Positions 25,151 through 38,341 are shown, counted from the stretch's first letter. The stretch is DNA of 64,000 bases from Cavenderia fasciculata (GCF_000203815.1 NW_004457639.1:1736001-1800000), one strand, 5' to 3'. The notes: a model not told the origin generated them from the letters alone. Numbers and translations are program-made.

Positions 25151-26000
25151 CCTTCTTAGCCAACGACACAACCACGGATGCTAATCTACCGGCAGATTCA
25201 GTGTTGGTTGTTGATCCTTTAAAATACTCTACGTTGGATTCTTGACGAAATATATTTTCGAGTGTTTGGGTAGTGATGGAAGCTCCAACATCCAATAATA
25301 GTTTGGTAACATTTGTATTGATTGAGGCATTGTGTAATATTTCGTTTCTTTGGTGATCACTTGGTCGATAATAACATGCTATCGTTTTAATGTTTGGAAA
25401 ATTTCTTAACCATCCAATGAATGTTCCTGTCATATTATATGGTACGCTCTGACTTGTCTGTTTGGTATGAAAATTTGATCTAATGGAAACAGAGTGTAAC
25501 GAGGTGATTTGAGGATTTGCAACAATTGCATTTCTTAGTTTTAAAGCAAACTTGTGATCTGTTCTACTATCAATATAGAGTATATGTTCCAATGTAGATG
25601 ATGATGGCTTATCTATATTTATCTCTTGTCGATCAATAAGAGATTGTAATAATCTATCAGAGAATTCATCATCTGGATGAATTCTGCTTTGAAATGTTGC
25701 AGACAAGAGTTGTTTAATGATAGAGTATTGTCTCGATTGTTGACCCAATATCAATGCTACTGCCGACTCTATACAACTCTCCTGATGACTGTTACTATAG
25801 TTTTTATAGAATGATGCATGTGTTATATTGGATGATACCAAATCAAACCAACCTTTACAAACCATTGCTAGGTTGTACAATGCTATATTAAATGTCTTGT
25901 ATTTCTTGTCTATAATGGTTTCTTCTCTACCAATCAACATCATCAAGATTTGATTCTCTACCATTAATGGTAATCTTTTTAATAATATAAATTTATTCAT
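25140..26000 (-). pseudogene. F-box-like/LRR family protein, 3'-truncated
   Basis: Reading starts at 26000 (MNKFILLKRLPLMVENQILMML). The first ~60 residues look like an F-box (LPLMVENQIL ... YNLAMVCKGWFDLVSS), which would link a substrate to an SCF ubiquitin ligase. The rest shows weak repeats with 'NTNVTKLLLDVGASI', as in the dictyostelid LRR/FNIP-type F-box family and in the remnant at 5.6-6.2 kb. The open frame stops at 25,122, inside DNA that on the other strand reads as the Clu-like tail of the previous locus, so the natural C-terminus seems lost at a junction near 25,140. It is open over 286 codons and could still be expressed. Confidence 0.55.
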
Positions 26001-26457
26001 AGTAGTTGTATATAGATAAAAAAAATGAAGTAACATATCTTTTTGAAATGGTGGCCCCCCCAAAAAGAATGAAACTAAAATAATAATTTATTTTAATATT
26101 TTAATTCATTGGTGTTTTCTTTCCAATACAGTGATCAAACAAATGAACTGTAGAACATCAGGAGGGTATGTATTTATGTAAAGTTTGGTGAATATGAATT
26201 TAACAAAGTATAAAAATACTTGGCCTTATTTCATTTGATGGGGACAATTTAATTTGAATTGAACCAATAGTTGAATAAGTGTACACAATGGTTGGTTCAT
26301 TTCAAATTAAATAGATCCTCATTGAATTAGGTTCCACAGAAAGTCCTTTGGTCTATTCCCCCTCAAGCTAGGTTGTTTTAAACTGATAAAAAAATAAATT
26401 TACAAATCAATCTTATTTTTGATAATATATTTTTGATATTTTTATTTATTTAATTAA
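26001..26457. other. Intergenic between divergently placed gene ends
   Basis: Upstream region of the F-box-like gene and downstream region of sec16. No frame or RNA gene seen. Confidence 0.5.
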
Positions 26458-29400
26458 TTATTGAGGAGGACCTTGATTAATATTGTCATAAGATGGCATA
26501 ACTGGATTCATAGAAGTAGGCATTGAAGGAGTCATTGGCATGGAGGGGGTCATTGGTTGGGAAGGGGTCATTGCAAATGGAGAAGGTGAAGAAGCCATCA
26601 TGTATGAATTACCTTGGTTAGGAGTGGATGGTGCAATTGGCATGGGGGCAGATGCCTCAAATGTTGGCATGGTTGCAGACATTCCACTGTTGGAATGTGA
26701 GAGTGATGGTCCTCCTCCAGGTGCTGCTGTCGATGTGACACCACCATGAATAGTTTGATTCATAGTATCGAGATATCTTGGTCTTCTCTTGCCACCTACC
26801 ATACCTCCAGCAGTTGGAGAGGAAAGGCTGTACTTGTTGATACCGCTCATAGCCTCGCCACCAGCAGAAGGAGGTGAAGTAAGGCCAGCTGGTGGACTAC
26901 TGGTACCTGGTGTGCCGTGGTGCAATTGAGGTGGATCGATAGGTGGTGGAGCGAGTGGTGCTTCCTTTTGTGGAAGTGGTTTACCCTTTTCAAGCCAAGT
27001 TCCCAATTCTTCATTGTAGACAAATTTGTTTTCATCTTCCAACAACATTTGTTTTCCACCTCCTGTTCCTGATTTCTTTTTAAAGAATCCCCAGAATCCA
27101 GAACCAGATGCTTTCTCGTCTTTTTCCTTGTCACCTGATTTTGGATCGGCAGTAGATGATGCCGAACCTGATTTGGCCAAATCATCATTATTCATTAAAT
27201 CACTATTATTGTTGGAAGCAGCTGTAGCCGTCGCAGAAGTATTTTTAGCTGGTACCTTTTTGTTTGTAGAGAATGAACTATATAAATCTTCTTCATCATC
27301 ATCAAATTTACTATTATTAATCTTTGATGGTACAGGTACCTGAGAGGTTGCAATTGGCATTGATGTGGTTGTAGTTGGTGGTGGTTGTTGTACAAGTAGA
27401 TTTGACATGTTTGATGAAGATGTTGACATTGTCTGTTGTACTCCACCACTAATATTACCAACATTGACTGGAGTTGGTGCAGTATTTGATTTCTTTGAAG
27501 TAAATCCAAATCCTTTAAATGATAATAAATTTGGTAACCATGATCCACTTGATTGTAATCTAAAAAATAAAAATAAATTAATTAAGGAATTTCTTTTTTT
27601 TTTTTTTTTTTTTTTTTTTCATACTTGTTTGAAGAAGAATAATTTACTAATCTTTCAGAAAAAGTATCCAATTGATAAATGAAATTGGGATTTGTGATTT
27701 GATGATTTTTTAATGATTGTTTAATTGAATGTAAATATCTAAATTAAAATTTAAAAATGAATTAATAAATATTATGTTTTTTTTTTTTTTTTTTTCTAAT
27801 TACTTTGAAGCAGATTCAATTAAACCAAGATCACATAATAAAGTAGCATAAATAAATTTATAAACCAAAATGATTGGTAAAGAATATTGAGAATTACCAA
27901 GAGATTTGGAGAATTCATAAATTTCCGAACGTTGGAGCGATTCTGATGTGATATAGTGTTTGGTAATTTTGTGGTCACCACCTAAAAGTACAATTCTTGA
28001 ATTTGGATTATCCAATGTTCCAAATTGATAGTCTGCCAAGAGATAACATACGTGGGCAGCTTCGGCTCTCTTTTGGATGGCCCAGATATGATCACCAATC
28101 TCTCCAATCACCTTTTGACCATTACCTCTGTTGAAAAGCAATGATGCAATGTTTTCTTTCCATGAATCGAGGAATACTGAATTATTTCCACTATTGCCAG
28201 TGGTCAAATCCTTGAATAATTCACGAGTATTGTTTGAAAAGAGACTATAGACTGTCTTTATAGGTGAACCAACTGGGAAAGAGGCATTGGTGACAATTGA
28301 TAATGTACGACCATACACCTCTGCACCCAAGTAGTGAGCAATAGCAAGAGCATGTGACCACAATTGATTATCGATTGTAAAGCGATGTGCACCTTGTAAA
28401 TCACCATGAATCAACATTCTTTGAAGTTCATTTAACAATATTTGCATCTCTTGTTCGTTTTTGGCTGGGGCAATTTGGAATTTAGTCATATTGGACTTGT
28501 TGTCAAGTAATAGACCGAGAATGGCCTTGTCAACATTCTTTTCACCGTCAATGATCTGTCCATGGTTATTATTCATCACCTTTAATACCTCCCAAAGAAT
28601 ATGACTAGCTTCAGCGTCACTAGAGCACAATGGGTCCATACGACCTTGTGCAATGTCACCAACTCGCTCTGAAATCCACTTGTTTACTTGATCCTTTGAA
28701 CTGTTGGACAGAGGGCCTGGGAATGTAGATACATTGTTGTAAAATGTAGATTGACCAATAATCGACTTTATACCAGTGATTTGAATAGAGTTTTCAACAC
28801 CACTAGTTGTATTTGATTTGAGTATAGCAATCTTTCCACCAAAACCAAATGCAAAAACTGGATGACGACGTGAATAAAATGGTACACCTCTTTGATGTGC
28901 ATCACTACCATTCCATGATGTTGATCTTTGATGTTGATGAATTTGTCCTTGTTGTTGTTGTTGATCATACATGTTGTATTGATTTTGGTATGGTTGTTGT
29001 TGAGAATATGGGCCTGCTCCTTGTTGTTGTTGTTGATAGAATGATTGTCCTGCTACTTGTTGTTGATATTGATTACCAAAATCAGGAACTGACAAGTTAC
29101 GTTGAACAGATGGGTTTGATGGATCATTTGACATGATTGGCATATTATGGTTATTATTGTATGGTGAGTTGCCATATGGTTGTTGATATGCTGATTGAGA
29201 ATATGGTGATGATGGTGAATTTGCATATGGTTGTTGGTAGGCTGATGTTTGTTGTTGATGTTGTTGTGGAATAGATTGAGGTGCCGAAGTTGAATATGGT
29301 TGATTGGCTTGTGTCTTTAACATACTTGAAAATTGATCACTTGATGAATTATTTCTTGAATGTTGTAATTGTTGTGGTTGTTGTTGTTGATAGTGAATTG

Positions 29401-31846
29401 ATCCTCCAGATTGTGAAAGTGGAATAAAAGGTTGTTGTTGAAGAGATCCAGAGGAACCTGAACCATTTGATGAAACTGAACTTGGTAAACCACCTGCACT
29501 ATTGATCGAATCATTTGGATTACTAGTATTATATATTGATGACTTTGTAAACGATGATGATGATGATGAATGATCTGGTTGAACCACTGGTGCTTGGACA
29601 GGAACAGCAACTGGTGATGTGGTTTGGTATGGTTGTTGTTGAACTGCTGATGCTACTGGTGTTGGTGATGTAGTATGGTATGGTGATGCAACTGGTGAAG
29701 ATGTTTGGAAACCTTGAGTAACAACTGGTGATGATGTTTGATATGATTGTTGTTGAGTTGCTGCTGGTTGAACTGGTGAAGAGGTTTGGTACGGTTGGGT
29801 TGGTGGTACAGCAGTAACAGATGAAACTGGTGATGAAGTTTGATATGATGAAACTGGTGATGCTTGATATTGTTGTTGAGCTGGTCGAACCACCGATGGA
29901 ACTGCAACTGGCAATGATGTTTGATATGGCTGAACAACAACTGGTTCTGGGGAAGTTTGTTGTTGAGCTGGTTGAACTGGAGGAGCAGCAGTAACCGATG
30001 CAACTGGTGATGATGCTTGATATGGTTGTTGGGTAACTGGTTGAGCAACTGGTTGAACAACTGGTTGAGCAACAGGCACGGCGGCAGCTGGTGCTTGTGT
30101 TTGAGCTGTTTGTTGATAGTATGCATATTGTTGGAATATTTGGTTATAATAATCTTGGATTTGTTGTGGAATCTGTTGTCCATTTGCGCTATAGTATTGG
30201 TAATATTGACAATATTGGGTATAATATTCTTGATATTGTTGTTGGAGTTGTTGTTGTGTAGCAACTGGTTGTTGTTGTTGTGAAGCAACTGGTGCAACTG
30301 TCTGTTGTTGTTGTTGTGCAGCTGCTGCTGCTGCCTGTTGTTGTTGTAATAGTTGCTGTTGTTGTAATTGTTGTTGTTGTTGTTGTAATAATTCTTGTTG
30401 TTTAGCGTACTCTTGTTGTTGTTTTAACTGCTCTTGTTGCTTTCTCAATTGTTCTTGGTGTTCTCTTTCTCTTTGTTCTTGCTCTTGTTGTTGCTTGCTC
30501 AATGTCGAGAAAAAGTCATCAGACTGGCCACCACCAAATGGATCGTTTCCAAAAGTATCAACAGTCTCATTGCTCCCGAAAAATGATGAAATGTCCTTTG
30601 ATGGCTCGCCACTACCAAAGAGTGATGACATGTCTTTTTCTTGTTGTTGAACTGGTTGAACTTGTTGAACTTGTTGAACTTGTTGAACTGGCTCAGGTTG
30701 TTGAACAATTGGAAGTGAAGAAGCAGAGGTGAATGATTGTTCAGAGAATGGTGAATCTTGTGAAACTTGTTCGTCTCCACCACCAAATAATGATGATACA
30801 TCTTTTTCCTCTTGAACTGCAACTGGCTCGGCAACTGCAACTGGTTCGACAACTGGTTCTTGATGCAATTGTTGTTGAACAATCGATGCATAGGTTGGGG
30901 TGGATGTTGTTGTTGGGGCGACTGTTGTTTGTTCAACAACCAAAGGTTGTTGTGATTGCTCTATCACTGTATCAACAGATGGTGGTGATGATTCCTGTGA
31001 AGTTGAACTGATGGTATCGAAAAATTGGTCCGATTGACTACCATTGTCAAAATGGTTGCTCATATCATTCACATTGGAATTATTATTGTCGTTGTTTGCA
31101 ATGTTGTAAAAGTCAACGGGAGGTGAAGTAGGAGTAGGCTCGATAATGTTTTCCTCAGTGGTCGTGGTCCTATTATTTGATAAATTGGAAAAGAAATCAT
31201 CTTCTTGTTTGTTTTCAATTATGGTATTATTACTGTTATCAATTATAGGTTGTTCTGGTTGTTGTGGTTCTTCTATTGTTACATTCTTTTTTGAAGATTT
31301 GTTGTTAAAGAATGAAAATTCATCTTCTTCCTCTTCTTCTCTTTGTTGTTGTTGTTGATTTACTTGCTCTTCTTGTTTTCCATTTGTTTCTGGTACATCA
31401 TCATCATGAACGACAACAGCTGCTGGTTCTTGAATAATAGTCTCACCATTGGTTGAATTGGTTTGGGCAGCAGTATTCAATGATAATGAAGATAATGACA
31501 ATGATGCTTGAGATGATACATCATCCTCTTGAATCTTTTGAATCGTTGCTTCTTGAACATTATTACTATCGGTTAATATTGGTTGTTCTTCTTGTTGTTG
31601 TGGAGGAGGTGCAAGTGGTTGTTCTTGTACTACTACTACTGGTTCCTCTTGTTTTGGTTGTTCGTCAACAACAACAACATCTTGTTCTTGTGCAACAATA
31701 GGAGGAGCTACCTCTTGTGGTACTGCTGCTGTTGCTGGTTGTTGTTGTTCTTGTTGAGAAGTTGAAAAGGAATTAAAGAAATCTTCGTCACCTACTTGGT
31801 CAGTAGCTGCTGGTGAAGAATCAAAGTTTAATTCTCCATTGTCCAT
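26458..31846 (-). CDS. sec16: Sec16, COPII coat assembly scaffold
   Basis: Exons (minus strand) 31846-27804, 27738-27625 and 27559-26458 join in phase and encode 1752 residues. Sec16 organises ER exit sites by recruiting Sec13/31 and Sec23/24 under Sar1 control. The first ~990 residues are disordered and rich in Gln, Asn, Pro and Val, with 'SSLFGG/DDFF' repeats and many YQTSSPV repeats. RRHPVFAFGFGG at about 995 opens the conserved ancestral coatomer element; LQRMLIHGDLQGAHRFTIDNQLWSHALAIA at about 1140 is the signature of the Sec16 central helical domain. A conserved C-terminal block (GFFKKKSG ... LLEDENKFVYNEELGTWL, about 1535-1570) is the family's second landmark. The start is the first ATG of the open frame. 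No lesions despite extreme CAA-type repeats, which supports good local sequence quality. Confidence 0.93.
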
Positions 31847-32493
31847 ATTATTCCCTTTTCTCTGTGTATCCGAGTACTGTTTATCTATAAATAGAATATT
31901 CTTATATATCTAGATATATCTATGATAAATATGATGAAACCAAAGGTTAGTAAGTTCCAAAAATAAAGGTTTATGCAAAAAAAAAAAAACAAAAACAAAA
32001 ACTGCATATGCTGTTGCTTCTTCCTCCTCTCACAAATCCAAGATCTATCCTTTCTCCAGAAAACTAATAGTTATTAATCCCTACTCTTTTGAGTGAAAAG
32101 GTTGATTATTCGTTTGATTGTCAACAAACAAACAAGTATAATTGTTGTCTAAATTGAATGAATGAATGAATGAATGAATGAATCGTCTCTCGAGACATGA
32201 AAAAAATAACCACTCCACACTTATTCTTCTTCTTCTTCTCTGCTTGTTCCTCATAATAACAATACATCATGGAAGAGAGAGAGTGGGAATAAATAGTCTA
32301 CGCTAAAAACACTGCTACTACTACTACCACCACCGTTCGTTCAATTCATCCTCACAAGCAATAAATTGAAAGGAACTTTGTATATATACTGCTACTTGTT
32401 ATGCTATGACTACTACTACTACTACTACTACTATTATTACCTACCTTTTTCTTTTTTTTGTTTGGTGATTGGTTTAACTAAAGGAGATTAAAA

Positions 32494-32528
<35 letters not shown>

Positions 32529-33222
32529 AGGTTAACTTTGAAAACAATGAACATGTGTCCAATCATGATGACTCTTCTTTGTGATGATATGTTTTTTTTT
32601 TTTGTTTTCTTTTTCCCATCGAGCTTGAACTTCTGATTTGAACTTTTATTTTGGAACCCACCTTTTAAAGAAAAGATATCAAAATTGATCATATGATATT
32701 TTATTTATATCAATAAACAATAATAATATATAGATGAAATACTATCCTTTTGTGATTGATAAAAGATCTTTTTTTTTTTCTACTTTTTATAATTTTTTAA
32801 TCATTTTAAATGATGATAATTATTTATATATTATATTACGGATCATTATAATGTAATGAGTACTAGTTGAGTTCCTCTAATCCAAAAAAAAATAGTCTAA
32901 TAATTTATTTTTTTATTTTTTTTTCAAAGTGTGATCATCAAAGACATGTCATTTTAATAATACACGACTCAGATATATATATACATCAATCAATATAAGC
33001 AAAAGAAAGAGGAACTATAGAAAGAAGAGAGAGTAAGAGGAACAAGAAGTTGTCAGATCAAAAGAAGAAGAGTAGATTAAAGAAGAATAGATTGATAGAC
33101 AAGAGATACAACATAGATCTGATAAACAAAAGAGCAAACAAAACAAATACTATATAACAAAACAACCAATATATTAGATAGAGAAAGGAATATAAAGAGA
33201 GATATAAAGAGAAAGAGAGAGA
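31847..33222. other. Shared upstream region of sec16 and LSM12
   Basis: 1.4 kb of divergent-promoter DNA: T/A runs, a TGAA tetranucleotide repeat (about 32,154-32,183), CTACTA repeats (about 32,408) and a GATT repeat (about 32,494-32,528), then a purine-rich AGAGA stretch before the LSM12 start. No credible coding frame. Confidence 0.5.
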
Positions 33223-34109
33223 ATGGATCACACTAATGAAAAGTTTGCATGGTCTATTGGTTTGAAGCTTAGAGTAAAGACAACTCTCAATGAACAATTT
33301 GAAGGAGAGATTTTCAATTATGATCCATCTACAACTTGTCTAACTTTGAGTAAGTTTAAAATCTAATCTATCAAACCGTCTAGTACTACAGAGGACCAGA
33401 TCTGTATAGATGTCAACAGCAGCACAGATTCAGACAAAGTGCAAAGATCATTTATCATCTCTAATACTATCTTTTTTCTACTTTTTACTTTACAGTTTGT
33501 GATGATGGTACAATGAATATGGGAGGAAAAAGAATTGTAAGAGTATTATTAGAAACAAGCATTGCTGAAGCCAATGTCATTGGTGGCCCATCCAACCACT
33601 TTAACGAATTGCCACCATTAAACATCCAAAATATTAATAAAAGACAAGAAAAGGCCCTCAAACAGGCTGAGAATCAAGCAAGCAAGATTGGTATCGGTGT
33701 CACCGCAGAAGCTCAAGAAATATTTTATGCACTTTCAAAGACGTATGTTATATATATATAACATGGAAATCACAATTAATTTAAAAACAAAAATAATTAA
33801 TATTTGTAATATTTAGATTACCATGTCATTGGAAAGGAAAGAATATTATTGTATTGAATGACATTACAATAGATAGTCCCTATAATGTAGAAAATTGTTC
33901 TGGTACTAGCTCACATTCACTGGAAAGAGTAAAACAAATTGTATGTCTAAAATTAAATATTAATTTATTCATCATTGTCATCATATTAATACTCCTTAAT
34001 TTAATTTCAACCAAAAATAATAATATTATAGTTGGATAAAGAAAGAAAAAAACTTGCTCTTAATAAACAAAGACCTAATACAATACTACTATTTATTAAA
34101 TCAATGTAA
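33223..34109 (+). CDS. lsm12: LSM12 homolog (Lsm + anticodon-binding-like domain)
   Basis: Exons 33223-33349, 33496-33742, 33817-33940 and 34032-34109 join in phase; 191 residues, against about 195 in animals. An N-terminal Lsm fold (FAWSIGLKLRVKTTLNEQFEGEIFNYDPST ... LTLICDDG) is followed by LPPLNIQNINKRQEKALKQAENQASKIGIGVTAEAQEIF and then the AD domain (TLPCHWKGKNIIVLNDITIDSPYNVENC), exactly the LSM12 order. LSM12 works with ataxin-2 in mRNA translation and is a reported NAADP-binding protein in animals; which role applies here is unknown. The start is the first ATG after a purine-rich leader. Intact. Confidence 0.93.
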
Positions 34110-34380
34110 TTTGGGGAAATAATTAATTTCATGAATAATATGTGAATAATATCTCGGGTATATATTGAGTGAGTCATTATGATTGAATTTAATTTCCTGT
34201 CCACATTACGATACGGAATGCCAAAATAGGGTCACACTACACTTTTCAATTAACACACCCAAAAAAGATATTTTTTTTTAATTTTTTTGTCCACCTTGAC
34301 TTTTCTCTCAGAGTGTTCAAAAACAGTCTGTTCAAAACTTGTTTTATTGTTATAAATCACTTTAAAATATACTATTAAAA

Positions 34381-34835
34381 ATGTCACTTGCTGTATGTAG
34401 ACCTTTAAAGTAGAGAGCAAAGAGAAGAGAGAGAGAGAGAGAGAGAGAGACAATTTAAACACATAAAAATGTTAAACATATTGATTAAAATATACAGGAA
34501 CAATTTGCTACCGCCGTCACCGACGTCAAGAAAATCAAGGCTGAACCAACCAACGATGAAAAGTTAGAGTTGTATGGTCTCTACAAGCAAGCCAACGAAG
34601 GTGACAACACTACTGGTATGTGTGATACATTTTTGATGTTCAAATGTTTATAGCTCTTTATAATTGACCACAATTTCTTTTATTATTATTATTTTTAGCT
34701 CAACCATGGGCTGTTCAACTTGAAGCCCGTGCCAAGCATGACGCCTGGACCAATGTTAAGGGTCTCTCAAAGGACCAAGCCATGGAAAAGTACGTCCAAT
34801 TGGTTCAAACCTTTAAGGCCAAGTATGGTTTCTAA
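34381..34835 (+). CDS. acbA: Acyl-CoA-binding protein (AcbA-like)
   Basis: Exons 34381-34392, 34498-34615 and 34699-34835 join in phase; 88 residues, the usual ACBP size. The first exon has only four codons (MSLA). Conserved ACBP residues are LYGLYKQANEGD (helix 2), the QPWAVQLEARAKHDAW stretch with the acyl-CoA-contacting Lys and Trp, and the helix-4 YVQLVQTFKAKYGF. It carries long-chain acyl-CoAs in the cytosol. In D. discoideum AcbA is also secreted and cleaved to the sporulation peptide SDF-2; this ORF has Lys residues around the matching region, but processing is inference. It follows LSM12 by 271 bp. Codon use is strongly biased (GCC, ACC, AAG), which suggests high expression. Confidence 0.95.
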
Positions 34836-35407
34836 ATTGACTACTATGGTTGTTATTCACTCTTTTATAAAATAAAATGCTTACATTATAATGTATTTAA
34901 ATCAAATCGATGATTATAAAGAATTTAAATTCCAACAATTCATTGTTTTGGTAAAAAGGAGAAAAAAGAAAATACATACATAGAGATAAAGCGAGAGTTA
35001 CAAGTAATGAAAGTATTATTTACAATCACCTTTTATAGCATGAATACCAACACCTTTCAACAAATAGAATAACCCTCAGGGGCTCAACAAAGTATATATA
35101 AACTGTTCAATATGTCTCATATGACATACATTCTCATGAGCAATTGCTCTGATGTCCACAATCCGATGGTCCACCTAGGTCAACACATTTCCTCATTATG
35201 AGAAATAGTAATGGATTCTTATGGTGGCTCTTCCAAGTCACATTCTATCAAGTTGTCCTCAAAGTGGCCTCTCTCTTGATTTAATTTGGACTTGGTAAAC
35301 GATCAGAGTGGACAATAAGGATTCTAAATGTTGCCAACTCGTTGAAAATTCATTACAATATATCAATTGTTACAAAAATAATATTTAATATTAATTTATT
35401 TTCCCAA
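34836..35407. other. Convergent intergenic region
   Basis: Lies between the 3' ends of acbA and the cathepsin Z gene. Some less A+T-rich sequence at 35,060-35,330 has no open frame of note and no recognised RNA. Confidence 0.5.
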
Positions 35408-36589
35408 TTATTGTCTTGGTACAGCCCAATCACAATCAGACTCGATGTTGAGGATATTAGAACCCATAAGAATTCTAAATGTGGCGAGCTCACCCCAAAA
35501 AGAGCCCCAGGAATTCAAGCCAATCCAGTAATCTACACCTCCTTCACTACCCCATCCAACGATGAGAATTTCGTGATTGATTTCTCCATTTCCAGTATTG
35601 TCACTAAAGATACCTCCTTGATAAGCCTCAAAGGCATCAGTCACACACATGCCACAGGAAATTGGTCCTCTAGCAAAGATTTCAGCCTTCATATTATCAG
35701 TTCCATTGACGAGACCATGTTCTTCGACATAGTAGGTCGTGTAGGTTGGTTGAGCAAAACATTTGGCAGTTGGGTTTGAAAGATCGAAATTGCAATTCTT
35801 GCAAACGTTTTCAGCAGTACATTCCAAATCAATAGCTTCATATGGTGCACATCTAATAATATTGAGAGAGAGAGAGAGAGAGAATATGGTTTAAGGCAAT
35901 GAATATCTTTTGACTGGCCTATATACATTATACATACGTTTCATCAGTGATACCTTGAGTAGCAATATATTCAAGGGCAATAGTTGGATCACCACCATTG
36001 GCACATGAAAAGTTATAATTGCCCATACAATTTAAAAGAACCTGTGCGGCGAGGTCGACCTCTGGGAAAGATCCCAAACGACCAATCTTGAGTCTCGAGG
36101 AAACTTGACTTGTGACCGACATTGCCCAACATGATCCACAGTATTGTGGGCTAAATAATAAATATAATCGTACGATTCAATACTAGTAAGTCAAACAATT
36201 CGTTGATTTGTTTCTCACTATAGTCGTAAATCTCCACACTTACAGATGTTGATTTCTGGTAGCACCCAAATAGTTTCTAGTAATACCATCTTCTAAAGTA
36301 GCTGATCTCCAACTAAAGTAAAGTAAATCATATGAATTTGATCAAATTGATGTGGTTTGGTTGGTAAGGAAATGATGAAAAAGATTGATTAGTTTTAGTG
36401 TACTAGTATACTATATCGCGATATAGATTCTTACTCCCAAGCAGCAGGAACATCCTCTGGTGAAAGGTATTGATGTGGTTGAGGAGTCTTTACTCTAGTA
36501 TAGTCTTGCTTGTTTTCTACTCTTTGAACACATGATTCATGTGCAGCAGCAAATGCAATGAATAAGGCAATAAAAAGAATGATTCTCAT
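35408..36589 (-). CDS. ctsZ: Cathepsin Z/X-like cysteine protease (copy 1)
   Basis: Minus-strand exons 36589-36435, 36312-36244, 36150-35938 and 35852-35408 join in phase; 293 residues. A signal peptide (MRIILFIALFIAFAAAHES) is followed by a short propeptide, as in cathepsin X/Z. The mature part has NQHLPQYCGSCWAMS with the catalytic Cys at about residue 82, an NGGDP motif, the catalytic His in NHEILIVGWG and the Asn in LNSWGSFWGE. The Gln-His-x-Pro insertion just before the active site is a cathepsin X hallmark linked to carboxypeptidase activity. Expected in lysosomes. The start is chosen at 36589 because the signal peptide begins there; an upstream in-frame ATG at 36658 would spoil it. A paralog lies on the plus strand at 42.4-43.8 kb. 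Confidence 0.93.
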
Positions 36590-37252
36590 CTCTCTTTTGT
36601 TTATATGTTTATATATATCTATATAATTAAACAAATTGAAACTCGATAAAACAGTCAAACTAGACTGACACTACAGAGAGAGAGAGAGAGCGGGTTGGCA
36701 AAGGAAAAGTGTGCTGAAAATAAAAATCGGAATAATCAATCGCCTTTTATAAATCCATCACCATCCCCCCTTCCACTTCCAAATGGAACTAGAACATTTT
36801 AGATTAAGTTCATCCATCATCAAAGTCATCACAAACACATTATCTTTGTAAAATATCACGGCTTAATTTACAACATTTGCAATTGTAATAATAACAAAGA
36901 AAGAAATAATAATCATACAACAAGAGTTGTATTCTATTTGATTAGCTTTGATTGATTTGTTGGTGATAGATAGATAGATCTAATATCGCAGCAATAAACG
37001 GGTATAGGGTAATATGTATCCACTTTACTTGATATTCAATTTGCAGAGTTAACAAATAATAAAAGTAGTAGATCATCTGATCAGACACTCGCTGTATAGA
37101 GTCGCGGGCAAACATTTTGTGCTGGTGAAAAATGTTTTTTCATTATTTCGATTTTTGAAAAGTTTTTTTTACGAGAGACGCATGCAATCATCTAGGTCTC
37201 ATAGACATCAATATCGATCCTTTCCCTATCCGCAGATAAGATAACACATACC
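36590..37252. other. Divergent promoter region, cathepsin Z / RPS5
   Basis: Holds a GA repeat (about 36,675), C and T runs and a short TTTTTTTACG tract near 37,165, followed by the RPS5 leader. No gene seen. Confidence 0.5.
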
Positions 37253-37918
37253 ATGGCTGAGGTTCAATTGTTCGGAAAATGGTACGTGTGATAGAGATGA
37301 GAGAGATAGTATAGAGAGGAACATAGCGGAAACTAACAGATACACATCCATCACTACATAATTTAATATATTTACAGGTCGTTCAGTGACGTCCAATGTC
37401 AAGATATCTCCTTGCAAGATTACATTTGCATTAAGAAGCAAACTTTCTTGCCACACAGCGCTGGTCGTTGGACTAAGGTTAGATTCAGAAAGTCTCAATG
37501 CCCAATCGTTGAGCGTCTCGCTTGTTCAATGATGATGTTTGGTCGTAATGCCGGTAAGAAGTTGATGGCCGTCCGTATCATCGAAAAGGCCTTCGAACTC
37601 ATCTACTTGTTGACCGACAAGAACCCACTCCAAGTTTTGGTCGATGCCATCGCCAACTCTGGTCCACGTGAAGACTCTACCCGTATCGGTTCCGCTGGTA
37701 CCGTCCGTCGTCAAGCCGTCGATGTCTCCCCAATGAGACGTGTCAATCACGCCATCTACTTGATCACCCAAGGTGTCCGTGCTGCCTCTTTCCGTAACAT
37801 CAAGACCGTTGCTGAGTGTTTGTCAGACGAACTTATCAACGCCAGCAAAAACTCGCCCAATAGTTATGCAATCAAGCAAAAGGATGCACTTGAACGTACC
37901 GCTAAATCCCATAGATAA
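37253..37918 (+). CDS. rps5: 40S ribosomal protein uS7 (RPS5)
   Basis: Exon 1 is 37253-37281 (ten codons) and exon 2 is 37378-37918, joined at a Trp codon (TG|G); 189 residues. Conserved uS7 segments: [85 protein letters not shown] and the C-terminal [17 protein letters not shown]. It binds 18S rRNA in the head of the small subunit near the E site. Codon use is strongly biased toward C-ending codons, as in highly expressed genes. The last ~55 coding bases and 3' UTR recur at 39.4 and 41.05 kb. Confidence 0.96.
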
Positions 37919-38341
37919 AAACGATGTTTTTCGTTATTGCTTCAGATTCAAGTACCAACTATGTATTTGTCAATAAATAACTCATCTTTCTACATTATCC
38001 AAACAATCTTTTATAGTATTATAGTTTTCTAATTATCTCTCACCTGTATTTTAACAGAATAAGTGTTATATATGAATAGTGCACAGATACATCAATAGAA
38101 TATATAATAATGTTCATTATAGAATTCTGGGTCAAAGAAACACAAGTAAACGATGATAAGTGATAAAATAATAAGAGATCACTTGCAACAACACCAAGTA
38201 ATACTTTTTATATTACTTATAATGATGGGAACCAACTATTCAACGAAATGTATGATATACCTATCTTGATGATCAAAATACAACATTATAATTATTAATC
38301 AACACAACAATAATATTTCATTTATTATTATTATTATTATT
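37919..38341. other. Spacer after RPS5
   Basis: RPS5 3' UTR (to about 38,000), then A+T-rich DNA with a TTA repeat near 38,322-38,340. No gene seen. Confidence 0.5.

Noticed and set aside
27026-27343. Plus-strand ORF of 105 codons opposite sec16
   Set aside because: Antisense shadow of the conserved Sec16 C-terminal region.
29317-31765. Numerous ORFs of up to 214 codons on both strands within sec16
   Set aside because: They are shadow frames of CAA/GTT-type repeats; only the minus-strand Sec16 frame has conserved domains and correct splicing.
32474-32692. Minus-strand small ORF ending in Ser-Ile-Asn-Gln repeats
   Set aside because: It is the translation of the GATT tetranucleotide repeat plus A+T spacer; no start context or composition of a gene.
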